This document shows positions 35,671-42,430 of a stretch of DNA of 50,114 nucleotides, one piece after another (position 1 is the stretch's first letter; each line of letters begins with the position of its first letter). The position numbers were made by a program, and so were the translations under genes. Below the pieces are notes generated by a model. That model was not told the DNA's origin and searched no databases. It saw only the letters and a program-made list of their open reading frames with translations. Source of the DNA: a virus; IMG/VR virus record IMGVR_UViG_3300007735_000749, positions 1-50,114 of that record; one strand, 5' to 3'.

Positions 35671-35851
35671 CCGAGTACTCCATTTTTTGTTGAAGGTCTA
35701 TGATGTAACCACGCGCAAGGAGTAGACCTCGAATCTCCCCGCACAACTTTTTATACTCTTCAAAATTAAGCGCCTTGCCCTCAGACAAATGATCTTTAAG
35801 CTGCGCAACTTTCTCATCGAGCTGAGAAACTAAAACTTCAAATGCGTCCAT
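35663..35851 (-). CDS. Small helical protein (62 aa)
   Basis: Two charged helices (FEVLVSQLDEKVAQLKDHLS and EEYKKLCGEIRGLLLARGYI) are followed by a short acidic end. Small proteins with the EEYKxLCGEIRGL pattern are common in phage portal regions, in my recollection. It overlaps the GroES-like gene by eight bases and is three bases from the portal. No function is established. Confidence 0.72.
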   Translation of the reverse strand: MDAFEVLVSQLDEKVAQLKDHLSEGKALNFEEYKKLCGEIRGLLLARGYIIDLQQKMEYSDE

Positions 35852-35854
35852 TTA

Positions 35855-38359
35855 TTAAGTCCTCGACCTTTCTTGACGGGCACGAAGACGTTCTTGCATG
35901 GCACGCAATTCTTTTTCGTTTTCCAAATCTGCGACAAACTTCAGTGCCTCTATATTCACAGACCGTTTGTTCTGCGTTTCAGTGTGGTACATCTGCGCTG
36001 CTGTCTTCATTGCATCAATCTGCGTGCGCTTATTCTCTGTCGCCTGTTGGGCAGCAATCCGTTCACGTTCAATCTGCAATTGCTGCTGTTTAAGCGCTGC
36101 GTCAGCCTGATCTTTAGCCGCTTTACGCTGTTGGTCCTGCGCTTTGATCTGCATTTCTTGCATCTGCAACTGCACCAGCGGATCTTGCGCCTGTTGCTGC
36201 GCTTTCTGTTGTTGAACCTCTTGTTGATTCTTCTGGAGCAACTGCTGCGCAGCCTGTGCCAGCATCGGAGCCAACTGCGCCTCGACACGGGGGTCCATGT
36301 TGATTTCTTCGCCTGCCTCGTCTTTCTGAGGCGGCAACGCCATACCCATCTGCTGCTCAATCTGTTTGCGATACTCAAACCCAAGATGCTCGTTAATGTG
36401 CGCAAGCATCGCCTGCATGAGTTGCGGCGCAGACGGATTGTTCTGCATGAGCGCTTGGATCTTCGGATCTTGCATCGCTGACATGTGAACCGTGATGTGC
36501 GCCTGATGGTCCTGATACAAGAATGCCTTCACGGGCTTACCCATCAGGACGTTCTGATTCTCAGTCACCGGGTCGGTCGGCTTCTGATCCTCATCCATCG
36601 GCACCAGCTTCTCAGCATTCTTGATACCCAGCACGTCCAGCATCTGCCTGTGCAGCAGCGGCATGTTGTAGATCTGCGGAGCCGCCTGAGCCAACTGCAG
36701 CACCGCTTGGTACTGGACGATCTTCTGCGCCATCGTGCTGGCGTTCGGATCGCTGATGGGAATCACGTCCACATCGTCATAATCCGACCGCTTAGCCTGA
36801 CGATCTCCAACCTCCGGCTCGTAGCTGTAGTCCTCTGGCGTGTACGCCGCGATGATCTTTTTCAGGAGTTTCAGCTCCTGTTTCATCGAATAGTGGATGC
36901 GGGCCTGCACCGCCGACATCGTTTTCAGCGTTCTCTCGAGGATGGCAAGAGTGGTACCCACCGGAGCCTGCGCCGACATGTCACTGATCTGAAGATCGGC
37001 GGTGTTTGCAAACCGACGCCCCTCCTCAATGATCTTGTCCATCAATCCTGCCAAAACCTGACTGGGTTCTTTGTAGGGCAGAGGCAGCAGATTGTCCCGG
37101 ATAGCACCGCTTGGCACGTCCACATCGCGCCACTCTCCCGGGGAAATTGGCGTGTCATCGCCTTTCACCCGCATGCCACGGGCTTTGAAGCCTCCCGGAA
37201 GGTTCGAGAGCGTACCGGCGTCCACCAACTGCCGAAGGATTGATGTACTGCTCTTGGCGTAGGCTCCAATCAAGTGGATCAGACCAAAGCAATAGAACCC
37301 AAAGCCGGGAATGTAGCCGTAGTGCACCAGATGCTGCCGCTTGGCGTGGGTCTTGTCGTCTTCTTCCCAGTTCCGACGGATAGCTAAAACCTGTTGCGTG
37401 CCTTTCTCAATAGTCACAATGTATGGCAGTTTGATGCCGTCTTCGTGTTCATAGCCGGGAAGATCGAGATCGACCTGCATCTCGAGCAGTTTGAACCGAT
37501 CATCGGAGGTGGCACGAAAGCCCAGCTTCTCGGCGATTTTTTTCTCGACTTCATCGAGGATATTGACCGGTTCGCCCAAATCCACGTCTCGGTAGAACCC
37601 TGCCACTTGAAGGCGTTTCAGGTCATTCTCAGTCTTACGCATGACGTGGGTCACGCGAGGCGCAGTCTCAATATCTGAGGCTCCGTAGGGGACGACGATG
37701 TCTTCAGCGGGGACGAACACTGAGACCTGCCGCTCCATATTGGGATCGTAGTAGACCTTTTTGAACGCGTTACCGGCGAGGCCCAGACCCCACAGCATGC
37801 GCTCATGCTCAGGCCGGTACTCGACCATCCGCTCCATGAGCTGATAGTTCATGTCTTCCTGCACGCGTTCTGCAGACTGTTTCTTGGCAGGTGTTTCTTT
37901 GCCGATGATTTTGGTCTTGACCGGCCCGCCTGCGGGGAAGGTACTCATCATGGTCTCGGACTGAAACTTCACCAGCGCTTCGGAGAGCATCGGGTGATAC
38001 ACCCCGCACGCACCCTCCCAAGGCTCCGAGCGCTCCTCAATCTTCATCCCCAGCAACTCAAGCCCGTCCACGTACGTCTGCATCCAGTCCTTGCGACTGG
38101 AGATGTCATCCTCAAAGTCCGACAAAAGTTCAGCGGCTAGGGACTGCAGCTCGCCATCGTCCATGTACTCGGCCAAGTTGGCGTTGAAGTCTTCGGCAGT
38201 TTCTTTTCTGGGCACAAGCTCAATCTCAAGCCCATCCATACCGATGGTGACGGCGTCGGGATTCTCAATCTCGATTTCAATAGGTGCCGGATTAGGTTGT
38301 TGCGCCAAGTCGAGCGAAGCCGGTGTGGTGTAGAGCGCTTTGTCGATATTCGTTGCCAT
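35855..38359 (-). CDS. Portal protein
   Basis: The 834-residue protein holds portal hallmarks. There is an acidic N-terminus and YHPMLSEALVKFQSETMMST; PEHERMLWGLGLAGNAFKKV and YYDPNMERQVSVFVPAEDIV follow. A central region includes QILEEGRRFAN-like helices (MDKIIEEGRRFANTADLQIS). The C-terminal 150 residues are Gln/Ala-rich coiled coil, which would form the barrel that enters the capsid. It sits next to the terminase large subunit, as expected. It forms the dodecameric DNA entry ring at one head vertex. The P22/SU10-type family is the best guess for subtype. Confidence 0.88.
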   Translation of the reverse strand: MATNIDKALYTTPASLDLAQQPNPAPIEIEIENPDAVTIGMDGLEIELVPRKETAEDFNANLAEYMDDGELQSLAAELLSDFEDDISSRKDWMQTYVDGLELLGMKIEERSEPWEGACGVYHPMLSEALVKFQSETMMSTFPAGGPVKTKIIGKETPAKKQSAERVQEDMNYQLMERMVEYRPEHERMLWGLGLAGNAFKKVYYDPNMERQVSVFVPAEDIVVPYGASDIETAPRVTHVMRKTENDLKRLQVAGFYRDVDLGEPVNILDEVEKKIAEKLGFRATSDDRFKLLEMQVDLDLPGYEHEDGIKLPYIVTIEKGTQQVLAIRRNWEEDDKTHAKRQHLVHYGYIPGFGFYCFGLIHLIGAYAKSSTSILRQLVDAGTLSNLPGGFKARGMRVKGDDTPISPGEWRDVDVPSGAIRDNLLPLPYKEPSQVLAGLMDKIIEEGRRFANTADLQISDMSAQAPVGTTLAILERTLKTMSAVQARIHYSMKQELKLLKKIIAAYTPEDYSYEPEVGDRQAKRSDYDDVDVIPISDPNASTMAQKIVQYQAVLQLAQAAPQIYNMPLLHRQMLDVLGIKNAEKLVPMDEDQKPTDPVTENQNVLMGKPVKAFLYQDHQAHITVHMSAMQDPKIQALMQNNPSAPQLMQAMLAHINEHLGFEYRKQIEQQMGMALPPQKDEAGEEINMDPRVEAQLAPMLAQAAQQLLQKNQQEVQQQKAQQQAQDPLVQLQMQEMQIKAQDQQRKAAKDQADAALKQQQLQIERERIAAQQATENKRTQIDAMKTAAQMYHTETQNKRSVNIEALKFVADLENEKELRAMQERLRARQERSRT

Positions 38360-38367
38360 GTTTGTTC

Positions 38368-39897
38368 CTAGTAGTACGCCGCACGGCGTGACCTGAAGTA
38401 TTGCTGATCTTCGCGACGATCATCAGTCAGCGACACAAACCCGCCCCGACGAAAGCGCATCAGTGCCATTGTGATGCAGTCGACATAGTCATCATGCTCG
38501 CCGTTGGGAAACTCAGCGCATTCATTGATCAACTCGTGCGCCCAACGCAAGTCTGGTGCCCAGACGACGCTATCAAACAGGAGCGGTGCAACGGAGTTTA
38601 CTCGCGCTCGCTTATCATTGGATACACCCGCCTTGCCTCGGGACGGGCTGTATTCCTCCACAAACATGTCCATTTGCCGCAATTCCTGAATCAGCGGCGC
38701 TCCTGCTGCCTTCTTCTCAATCAACAAACAGTCGGGCTCCCACTCCTTAAAATGCTCGAGGCAACGTTTTTTAAGGTCCGGAAACTCCAGCCGAGCCTTA
38801 AAGGCGTTCAACAAAATCAGCTCGTGACGGTTTTTATTCTCATTAAAGAACACACCCATCGTGACACAGGCGCTGTAGTCGTTATGGCTTTTTGTGTCGT
38901 GGGCAGTGTCCCAGACCTGCATCGTGAACTCCACCGGTGGCGGCGCATCCTGATCCCATAGCTGCCACCACTCTCTTTTAAGAATGGCTCCTTCTTCAGA
39001 AGTCGGATCTTGCATGTACTGCGCAGACCAGAACTGAGACTGCATGCCTGCGCGTTTAGCCTGCAACTGATCAATCGGCCACTGCTCAGGCCACAGGCTG
39101 CGTCCGGAAGGGAGAATGGCGGGGAACCGCACCTCACGCCACGGCGTACTCTCAGGATTCTCTACCGCCCACTGCAGCGCACGCCCGATGGGATCTTTTT
39201 TCCCCCAGCGCGTACCAATCATAATGATCCGACCCCCCGGCATCAGACGCTGAAGCGGGCCAACCTGCATATACTCCCACGCTGTGGAGAACGCTGCGTC
39301 AGGATTTGCCAGAACCGCCTGTTCTGACACCAAGTCGTCGGCAATCAGTAGGTGTGCGCCGTGACCGGCGACGTTTGCACCGATACCAATCGCTAAATAC
39401 TTGCCCCCCGCCGTTGTCGTCCAGTTGTCAGACGCACTTTTGTCCTTGGAGACCTGTGTTCCGGGGAAAATTTCTTGATAGGCAGGCGTATCGATCAGAT
39501 TGCGCACCTTCCGACCAAAGTCTGCTGAGAGCGCCGCCGTGTGCGTCGCCATCATAATGTGGTGATGCGGGTTATGCCCGAGGTACCACGCCACAAACAG
39601 GTAGGCAATGGTCTCCGACTTCCCAAACCGAGGCGGCATCGAGACAGTCAGCCGCGTCTGCACCCCTTCCTTGACCTCGTGCAAGAGTGGTTTGAGAAAA
39701 CGGTGATGCGGACCTTCTTTCCAGTTGGGATACAACCGCGCACAGAAGACAAGAAAGTCTTCCCGCGTGTTTTTGAGCGTTTTTTTCTGCTCCAACGACT
39801 CAATTTCGTCGAGCAACGCCTTCTTTTCAGCTTTGGGCAGGTTAGTTAAGTTAGCAAGCAACGCAGAAAGCGCCTGCTCGTCCAAATTCTCAAGCAT
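38368..39897 (-). CDS. terL: Terminase large subunit (packaging ATPase-nuclease)
   Basis: The ATPase half has a Walker A variant PPRFGKSE at residues 88-95, Walker B LLIADD at 183-188 and the coupling motif IGTRW near 227-231. The RNase H-like nuclease half has WD at 329-330 (Asp330), LLIEKK (Glu394) and EHDDYVD near 467-473, which supply the acidic metal ligands. The length of 509 residues is normal. It powers DNA translocation through the portal and cuts the DNA at packaging ends. It lies between the portal and the small subunit candidate, overlapping the latter by eight bases. Confidence 0.95.
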   Translation of the reverse strand: MLENLDEQALSALLANLTNLPKAEKKALLDEIESLEQKKTLKNTREDFLVFCARLYPNWKEGPHHRFLKPLLHEVKEGVQTRLTVSMPPRFGKSETIAYLFVAWYLGHNPHHHIMMATHTAALSADFGRKVRNLIDTPAYQEIFPGTQVSKDKSASDNWTTTAGGKYLAIGIGANVAGHGAHLLIADDLVSEQAVLANPDAAFSTAWEYMQVGPLQRLMPGGRIIMIGTRWGKKDPIGRALQWAVENPESTPWREVRFPAILPSGRSLWPEQWPIDQLQAKRAGMQSQFWSAQYMQDPTSEEGAILKREWWQLWDQDAPPPVEFTMQVWDTAHDTKSHNDYSACVTMGVFFNENKNRHELILLNAFKARLEFPDLKKRCLEHFKEWEPDCLLIEKKAAGAPLIQELRQMDMFVEEYSPSRGKAGVSNDKRARVNSVAPLLFDSVVWAPDLRWAHELINECAEFPNGEHDDYVDCITMALMRFRRGGFVSLTDDRREDQQYFRSRRAAYY

Positions 39898-40513
39898 TGG
39901 TGCGCTCCGCTACCACGCTGATCTCGTCGTCCAGCTCTTTTTCTTGCGGTTCGTACTCAATTTCGGTAATAGACGCCCCGTCAGCAGGCGTCAGAAGCTT
40001 GGAGAGGCGCTCCCTCAACCGTTTTTCGATCTCTTCTTCCGACACATCCTTCTTAGTGACCTCCACACGCTCCGTGAAAAGCGCCACTTCCGTCACGTTG
40101 CCCAGCATTTGCAAAGCTTTGAGCCGGATTCTGGCGTCGGGATGGGTCGTTTCTTCGAGGATTTTAGAAACTGTGTAGCTACGCAGCTCTTTAGCTCGCT
40201 CCACAAACTCCCAGTCGTAGGCAGTCAGCATGCCAACGAGGTGCTGCACCGCAGCGGGAGTCTTAATGGATGCTAGCGCAGTACGCTGCTCAGCGGTGTC
40301 TGGTGTGAAATTGAGCGCGTTGAACGCTTCTCGCGCTGCCGCCTGCTCTTGGCGCTCGGTAATGGACGTATCAGGCGGCACACCCAACTCTTTTAACCAA
40401 TCCGCCGTTGCAGTCTGCGCGGACAGTATTTTAGAGGGTGCTGCTTTTTCCAGCGGTTCAAAATCCGCCTGCGTCTCCGGTTCTGGAGAAAAAGAAATCA
40501 ACTGTTCAAACAT
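39890..40513 (-). CDS. Terminase small subunit candidate (207 aa)
   Basis: It is the first gene of the late operon and precedes terL with an eight-base overlap, the usual place for the small subunit. The middle (LRSYTVSKILEETTHPDARI then LKALQMLGNVTEVALFTERV) resembles small subunits of other environmental phages, and the end is acidic (EYEPQEKELDDEISVVAERT). A DNA-binding helix-turn-helix is not obvious by eye. It would recognise the packaging site and recruit the large subunit. Confidence 0.68.
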   Translation of the reverse strand: MFEQLISFSPEPETQADFEPLEKAAPSKILSAQTATADWLKELGVPPDTSITERQEQAAAREAFNALNFTPDTAEQRTALASIKTPAAVQHLVGMLTAYDWEFVERAKELRSYTVSKILEETTHPDARIRLKALQMLGNVTEVALFTERVEVTKKDVSEEEIEKRLRERLSKLLTPADGASITEIEYEPQEKELDDEISVVAERTNA

Positions 40514-40536
40514 GAGACTGTGCTCCCATTTTGTCC

Positions 40537-40565
40537 AATATACACCGCAGCGCTACAAGAAACAA
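40537..40565 (-). promoter_or_regulatory. Late-operon promoter candidate
   Basis: On the minus strand TTGTTT (40565-40560) and TATATT (40542-40537) are separated by exactly 17 bases, a sigma70-like layout. The -35 matches only three of six consensus bases, so it may be weak or need an activator. The first late gene starts 24 bases further on. Confidence 0.5.
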
Positions 40566-40770
40566 GTTTGGACAGAAAACACCGCAAAAATTTTATATAG
40601 GGGGGAGGGGGGTCGCGTTTTGAAAGGGTAGGGGGGTGTTGCACAGATAGGCGCTAGCGGGGTTTGGCAAAGAATTGGAAAAATGGGGAGTGTCGGTGCG
40701 AAACACTGTTCATGCCATGCCGCCGAGAGGCTCATTGCAGATTTGGGGGGTGGGGGTCGCCACAAATAAG

Positions 40771-40797
40771 ATGGCAAAAAAGGCCCTATGCTATAAT
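40771..40797 (+). promoter_or_regulatory. Early-operon promoter, extended -10
   Basis: TGCTATAAT (40789-40797) is a perfect sigma70 -10 with the TGn extension. ATGGCA (40771-40776) is a four-of-six -35 with a 15-base spacer. An extended -10 can work with a poor -35. Start of transcription is expected near 40804, just before a small CGTTG/CAACG inverted repeat. Confidence 0.75.
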
Positions 40798-40832
40798 GGA
40801 ATCACGTTGTCAGTCAGGCAACGCAACCCTTT

Positions 40833-40848
40833 CGGGACACTTGTCCCG
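40833..40848 (+). repeat. GGGAC palindrome copy 1
   Basis: CGGGAC-ACTT-GTCCCG, followed by TTTT and a TTGGAG ribosome binding site, lies in the leader of the first early gene. The arms match all other copies; only the four central bases differ. Confidence 0.9.
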
Positions 40849-40866
40849 TTTTCTTGGAGACGTACC

Positions 40867-41256
40867 ATGTCACTCAGCAAAGCCATCATCGCCGCCTTCA
40901 ACGCAGCCGACCGCGAGGAGGGTGCCATCGCAGCCGTGAAGGCTGCGGCTGGACGGATGAGCGAGGCCAAGTTCACGGCGCTTGCGCAGGAGTGCGCGAG
41001 CTCGCACTACGCGGTTCCGCTCATCACGAAGAGCACGGGCAAGATCGTGTTCGACTCGAGTGCGGCGAAGTACGAGACCGCACGCAAGCGCGTGCAGAGG
41101 CTGGTCGCGGCCCTGTTCCCGAAGTCCACGCGGGACGAGGTCGAAATTCCGGCCGAGTTGTTGAAGGCGGCGGCAACGCTTGCCAAGCTTGCCAGTGAGT
41201 ACGAGAGCTCGCGGTCGCTCGCCAGCAAGGCGCTCGCCGCCGCCTTCAGCAAGTGA
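40867..41256 (+). CDS. First early protein, Ala-rich helical (129 aa)
   Basis: The ATG at 40867 has a GGAG site seven bases upstream; the open frame extends further 5' but through the promoter, so this start is preferred. The product (SLSKAIIAAFNAADREEGAI, then AAVKAAAGRMSEAKFTALAQ) is helical and rich in Ala, Lys and Arg, with a basic middle (AAKYETARKRVQRLVAALFP). No domain is recognised. As the promoter-proximal gene it is probably highly expressed early in infection. Confidence 0.82.
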   Translation: MSLSKAIIAAFNAADREEGAIAAVKAAAGRMSEAKFTALAQECASSHYAVPLITKSTGKIVFDSSAAKYETARKRVQRLVAALFPKSTRDEVEIPAELLKAAATLAKLASEYESSRSLASKALAAAFSK

Positions 41257-41267
41257 TTGACGGATTT

Positions 41268-41285
41268 CCGGGACAGCTGTCCCGG
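41268..41285 (+). repeat. GGGAC palindrome copy 2 (perfect 18-mer)
   Basis: CCGGGACAGCTGTCCCGG is a perfect palindrome followed by TTTT. It lies between the stop codon at 41256 and the first hammerhead ribozyme. Confidence 0.95.
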
Positions 41286-41292
41286 TTTTGAA

Positions 41293-41344
41293 GGGCGAAA
41301 CCCGCGTGAGCGGGTCTAGGCGTGACGCGCCTACTGATGAGCCC
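41293..41344 (+). ncRNA. Type II hammerhead ribozyme 1
   Basis: All core parts are present in order. Stem II 5' strand GGGC is at 41293-41296. GAAA is at 41297-41300. Stem III is CCCGC (41301-41305) and GCGGG (41310-41314) around a GTGA (GNRA) loop, closed by A41300-T41315. C17 is at 41316. Stem I is TAGGCG (41317-41322) and CGCCTA (41328-41333) around TGACG. The core CTGATGA is at 41334-41340, and stem II 3' strand GCCC at 41341-41344. Stem II is the open one, so this is type II. Cleavage is expected after 41316, cutting the early mRNA between its first two genes. The fold is read from sequence; activity is predicted. Confidence 0.93.
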
Positions 41345-41349
41345 ATCAG
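41334..41349 (+). promoter_or_regulatory. Alternative hairpin overlapping ribozyme 1 core
   Basis: CTGATG (41334-41339) can pair with CATCAG (41344-41349) around AGCC. This hairpin uses most of the catalytic CTGATGA and the stem II strand, so it excludes the active fold. Ribozyme 2 has the same hairpin with one compensated base pair. Confidence 0.7.
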
Positions 41350-41355
41350 CAACTT

Positions 41356-41373
41356 CCGGGACAGGTGTCCCGC
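41356..41373 (+). repeat. GGGAC palindrome copy 3
   Basis: CCGGGAC-AGGT-GTCCCGC followed by TTTTT, twelve bases past ribozyme 1 and directly before the AGGAGAG site of the next gene. Confidence 0.92.
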
Positions 41374-41393
41374 TTTTTCCTCAGGAGAGTGTG

Positions 41394-41579
41394 ATGTATG
41401 ACGAAAATTTAGAGACGACCGTGCACGAAATCGCCACCCGTATGTGGCAGCACCCCCGCGTGCGCGAGGAGTGCGCGAAGTGGGGCATGGACTTCCCCGA
41501 GTTCCTCGCAGACCGGATGCAGGTAGCACGTGCTGCCCGCGATGCGGGTGGCCCGTGGGTCGAAGCGCTGGACTTCTAG
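41394..41579 (+). CDS. Small early protein (61 aa)
   Basis: The ATG at 41394 follows AGGAGAG with a spacing of six. The frame is open upstream, but only through the ribozyme and palindrome, so those residues are not coding. The product MYDENLETTVHEIATRMWQH then REECAKWGMDFPEFLADRMQ is acidic and helical with no known domain. Its TAG stop shares its last base with stem II of ribozyme 2. That places this gene between two self-cleaving elements. Confidence 0.8.
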   Translation: MYDENLETTVHEIATRMWQHPRVREECAKWGMDFPEFLADRMQVARAARDAGGPWVEALDF

Positions 41580-41630
41580 GGCGAAACCCCCGCAAGGGGG
41601 TCTAGGCGTGACGCGCCTACTGACGAGCCC
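41579..41630 (+). ncRNA. Type II hammerhead ribozyme 2
   Basis: Same design as ribozyme 1. GGGC is at 41579-41582 and GAAA at 41583-41586. Stem III is CCCCC (41587-41591) and GGGGG (41596-41600) around a GCAA (GNRA) loop. T41601 is followed by C17 at 41602. Stem I is at 41603-41608/41614-41619, the core CTGACGA at 41620-41626 and GCCC at 41627-41630. Stem III differs from ribozyme 1 by compensated changes, and the variable core base is C rather than T, as the CTGANGA consensus allows. Cleavage is expected after 41602. Confidence 0.93.
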
Positions 41631-41635
41631 GTCAG
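41620..41635 (+). promoter_or_regulatory. Alternative hairpin overlapping ribozyme 2 core
   Basis: CTGACG (41620-41625) pairs with CGTCAG (41630-41635) around AGCC. Compared with copy 1, a T-A pair is now C-G, a compensatory change. Confidence 0.7.
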
Positions 41636-41642
41636 CAACTTT

Positions 41643-41660
41643 CCGGGACACCTGTCCCGC
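41643..41660 (+). repeat. GGGAC palindrome copy 4
   Basis: CCGGGAC-ACCT-GTCCCGC followed by TTTT, at almost the same distance (12 bases) past ribozyme 2 as copy 3 is past ribozyme 1. Confidence 0.92.
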
Positions 41661-41665
41661 TTTTC

Positions 41666-41682
41666 GGGGGCTTCATGCCCCC
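41666..41682 (+). terminator. GGGGGC/GCCCCC hairpin (attenuator-like)
   Basis: GGGGGC (41666-41671) and GCCCCC (41677-41682) around TTCAT, followed by TTCTTT and then AGGAGAG. It looks like a leaky terminator in the leader of the gene at 41701. Confidence 0.6.
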
Positions 41683-41700
41683 TTCTTTCAGGAGAGTCAC

Positions 41701-41988
41701 ATGGACTACCTATCTATCGGCAGCACCCCGCACGAAGAGGACTGCGCTCAGGTCGGCACACCCGACTACGATCAGAAGGCCCGCGCAGAGTGCGCTCGCT
41801 TCCGCGACCAGATCCTGCGCCACTACCCCGAGCCTGAGCGTGGCTATCTCGCGATCAAAGGCTTCCCTCACGAGTTCGGTCGCTACTACGAAGTCGTCGC
41901 CCGGTTCGACGACAACGACGAGGAAGCCATCAACTGGGCCTTCTCCATCGAGGCCGACGATAAAGGCGTGCTCGCCAATTGGGAGTGA
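41701..41988 (+). CDS. Acidic early protein (95 aa)
   Basis: The ATG at 41701 follows an AGGAGAG site. The product begins MDYLSIGSTPHEEDCAQVGT and has ECARFRDQILRHYPEPERGY, then FGRYYEVVARFDDNDEEAIN. It is acidic and probably a single alpha/beta domain with a final strand (EADDKGVLANWE). No domain is recognised. Its mRNA would begin just after ribozyme 2 cleavage, with a leader of 98 bases containing four hairpins. Confidence 0.82.
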   Translation: MDYLSIGSTPHEEDCAQVGTPDYDQKARAECARFRDQILRHYPEPERGYLAIKGFPHEFGRYYEVVARFDDNDEEAINWAFSIEADDKGVLANWE

Positions 41989-41993
41989 GCCAC

Positions 41994-42022
41994 AAAAAAG
42001 AGGGCGACCAATGTCGCCCTCT
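41994..42022 (-). terminator. Perfect 10-bp hairpin with T-run on the minus strand
   Basis: AGAGGGCGAC (41999-42008) pairs with GTCGCCCTCT (42013-42022) around CAAT. A run of six A at 41994-41999 gives a U-tract only when read on the minus strand; on the plus strand the stem is followed by CTCC. It is therefore oriented against the flanking genes. Confidence 0.75.
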
Positions 42023-42033
42023 CTCCAAAAAAA

Positions 42034-42049
42034 CGGGACATCTGTCCCG
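42034..42049 (+). repeat. GGGAC palindrome copy 5
   Basis: CGGGAC-ATCT-GTCCCG, without a following T-run, 12 bases past the minus-oriented terminator hairpin. Confidence 0.9.
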
Positions 42050-42430
42050 GAATGCCTAAAAAATAGGCAGGTGAAAGTGGTCCACCGAAATCCCTCTTCA
42101 CCCCCACGAGCGCAGAACAACAAGCGCAAGCTTTTCAAGCGCTTAGCGCACGAACCCCTCTATATATATACTCTTTTATAAAATTTATATATATAGCTAC
42201 GAAATTATCTCCCACCACTCTCTCTACCGGGGGCTTCTCTGTGCGTCGTCGTCGCTAATTATATATAGGCGCTATTAAATTTCTGAAAACAGGGGGTATG
42301 ATGCGGGGTACGTGTGCTACGCTGTTGATCGCATTGGTTTTTTCTCTCTCGCTACGTGCGGGTGATGTAGGATACCAGCGGACCACTTTCCTACTTTCCG
42401 AGCCGTTTTGCGTCTGAAAGGTACATTTTC

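Larger units (their letters stand above)
40514..40866. promoter_or_regulatory. Divergent control region between late and early operons
   Basis: This 353-base stretch has no supported gene. It contains a minus-strand promoter candidate (40537-40565), a G-rich segment (40601-40635 and 40743-40756), an extended -10 plus-strand promoter (40771-40797), a small inverted repeat CGTTG/CAACG (40805-40823) and the first GGGAC palindrome (40833-40848). The G-runs could affect melting or binding. Confidence 0.75.
41989..42430. promoter_or_regulatory. Intergenic region with hairpins and AT-rich island
   Basis: This 442-base stretch has no supported gene. It holds a minus-oriented terminator (41994-42022), GGGAC palindrome copy 5, a GCCTA/TAGGC hairpin (42054-42068) and an AT-rich island (about 42160-42285) of TATATA runs with possible -10 boxes on both strands. 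A promoter for the gene at 42431 probably lies here, but no convincing -35 was found. Confidence 0.65.

Noticed and set aside
42050-42115. Possible third hammerhead, because CCGAAATCCC and hairpins occur here.
   Set aside because: No CTGANGA core is present and no stem arrangement satisfies the consensus.
41675-42181. A 168-codon plus-strand open frame overlapping the gene at 41701.
   Set aside because: It runs through the minus-oriented terminator hairpin, palindrome copy 5 and the start of the AT-rich island, with Ser/Arg-rich shadow composition; the 95-residue frame has the AGGAGAG site.
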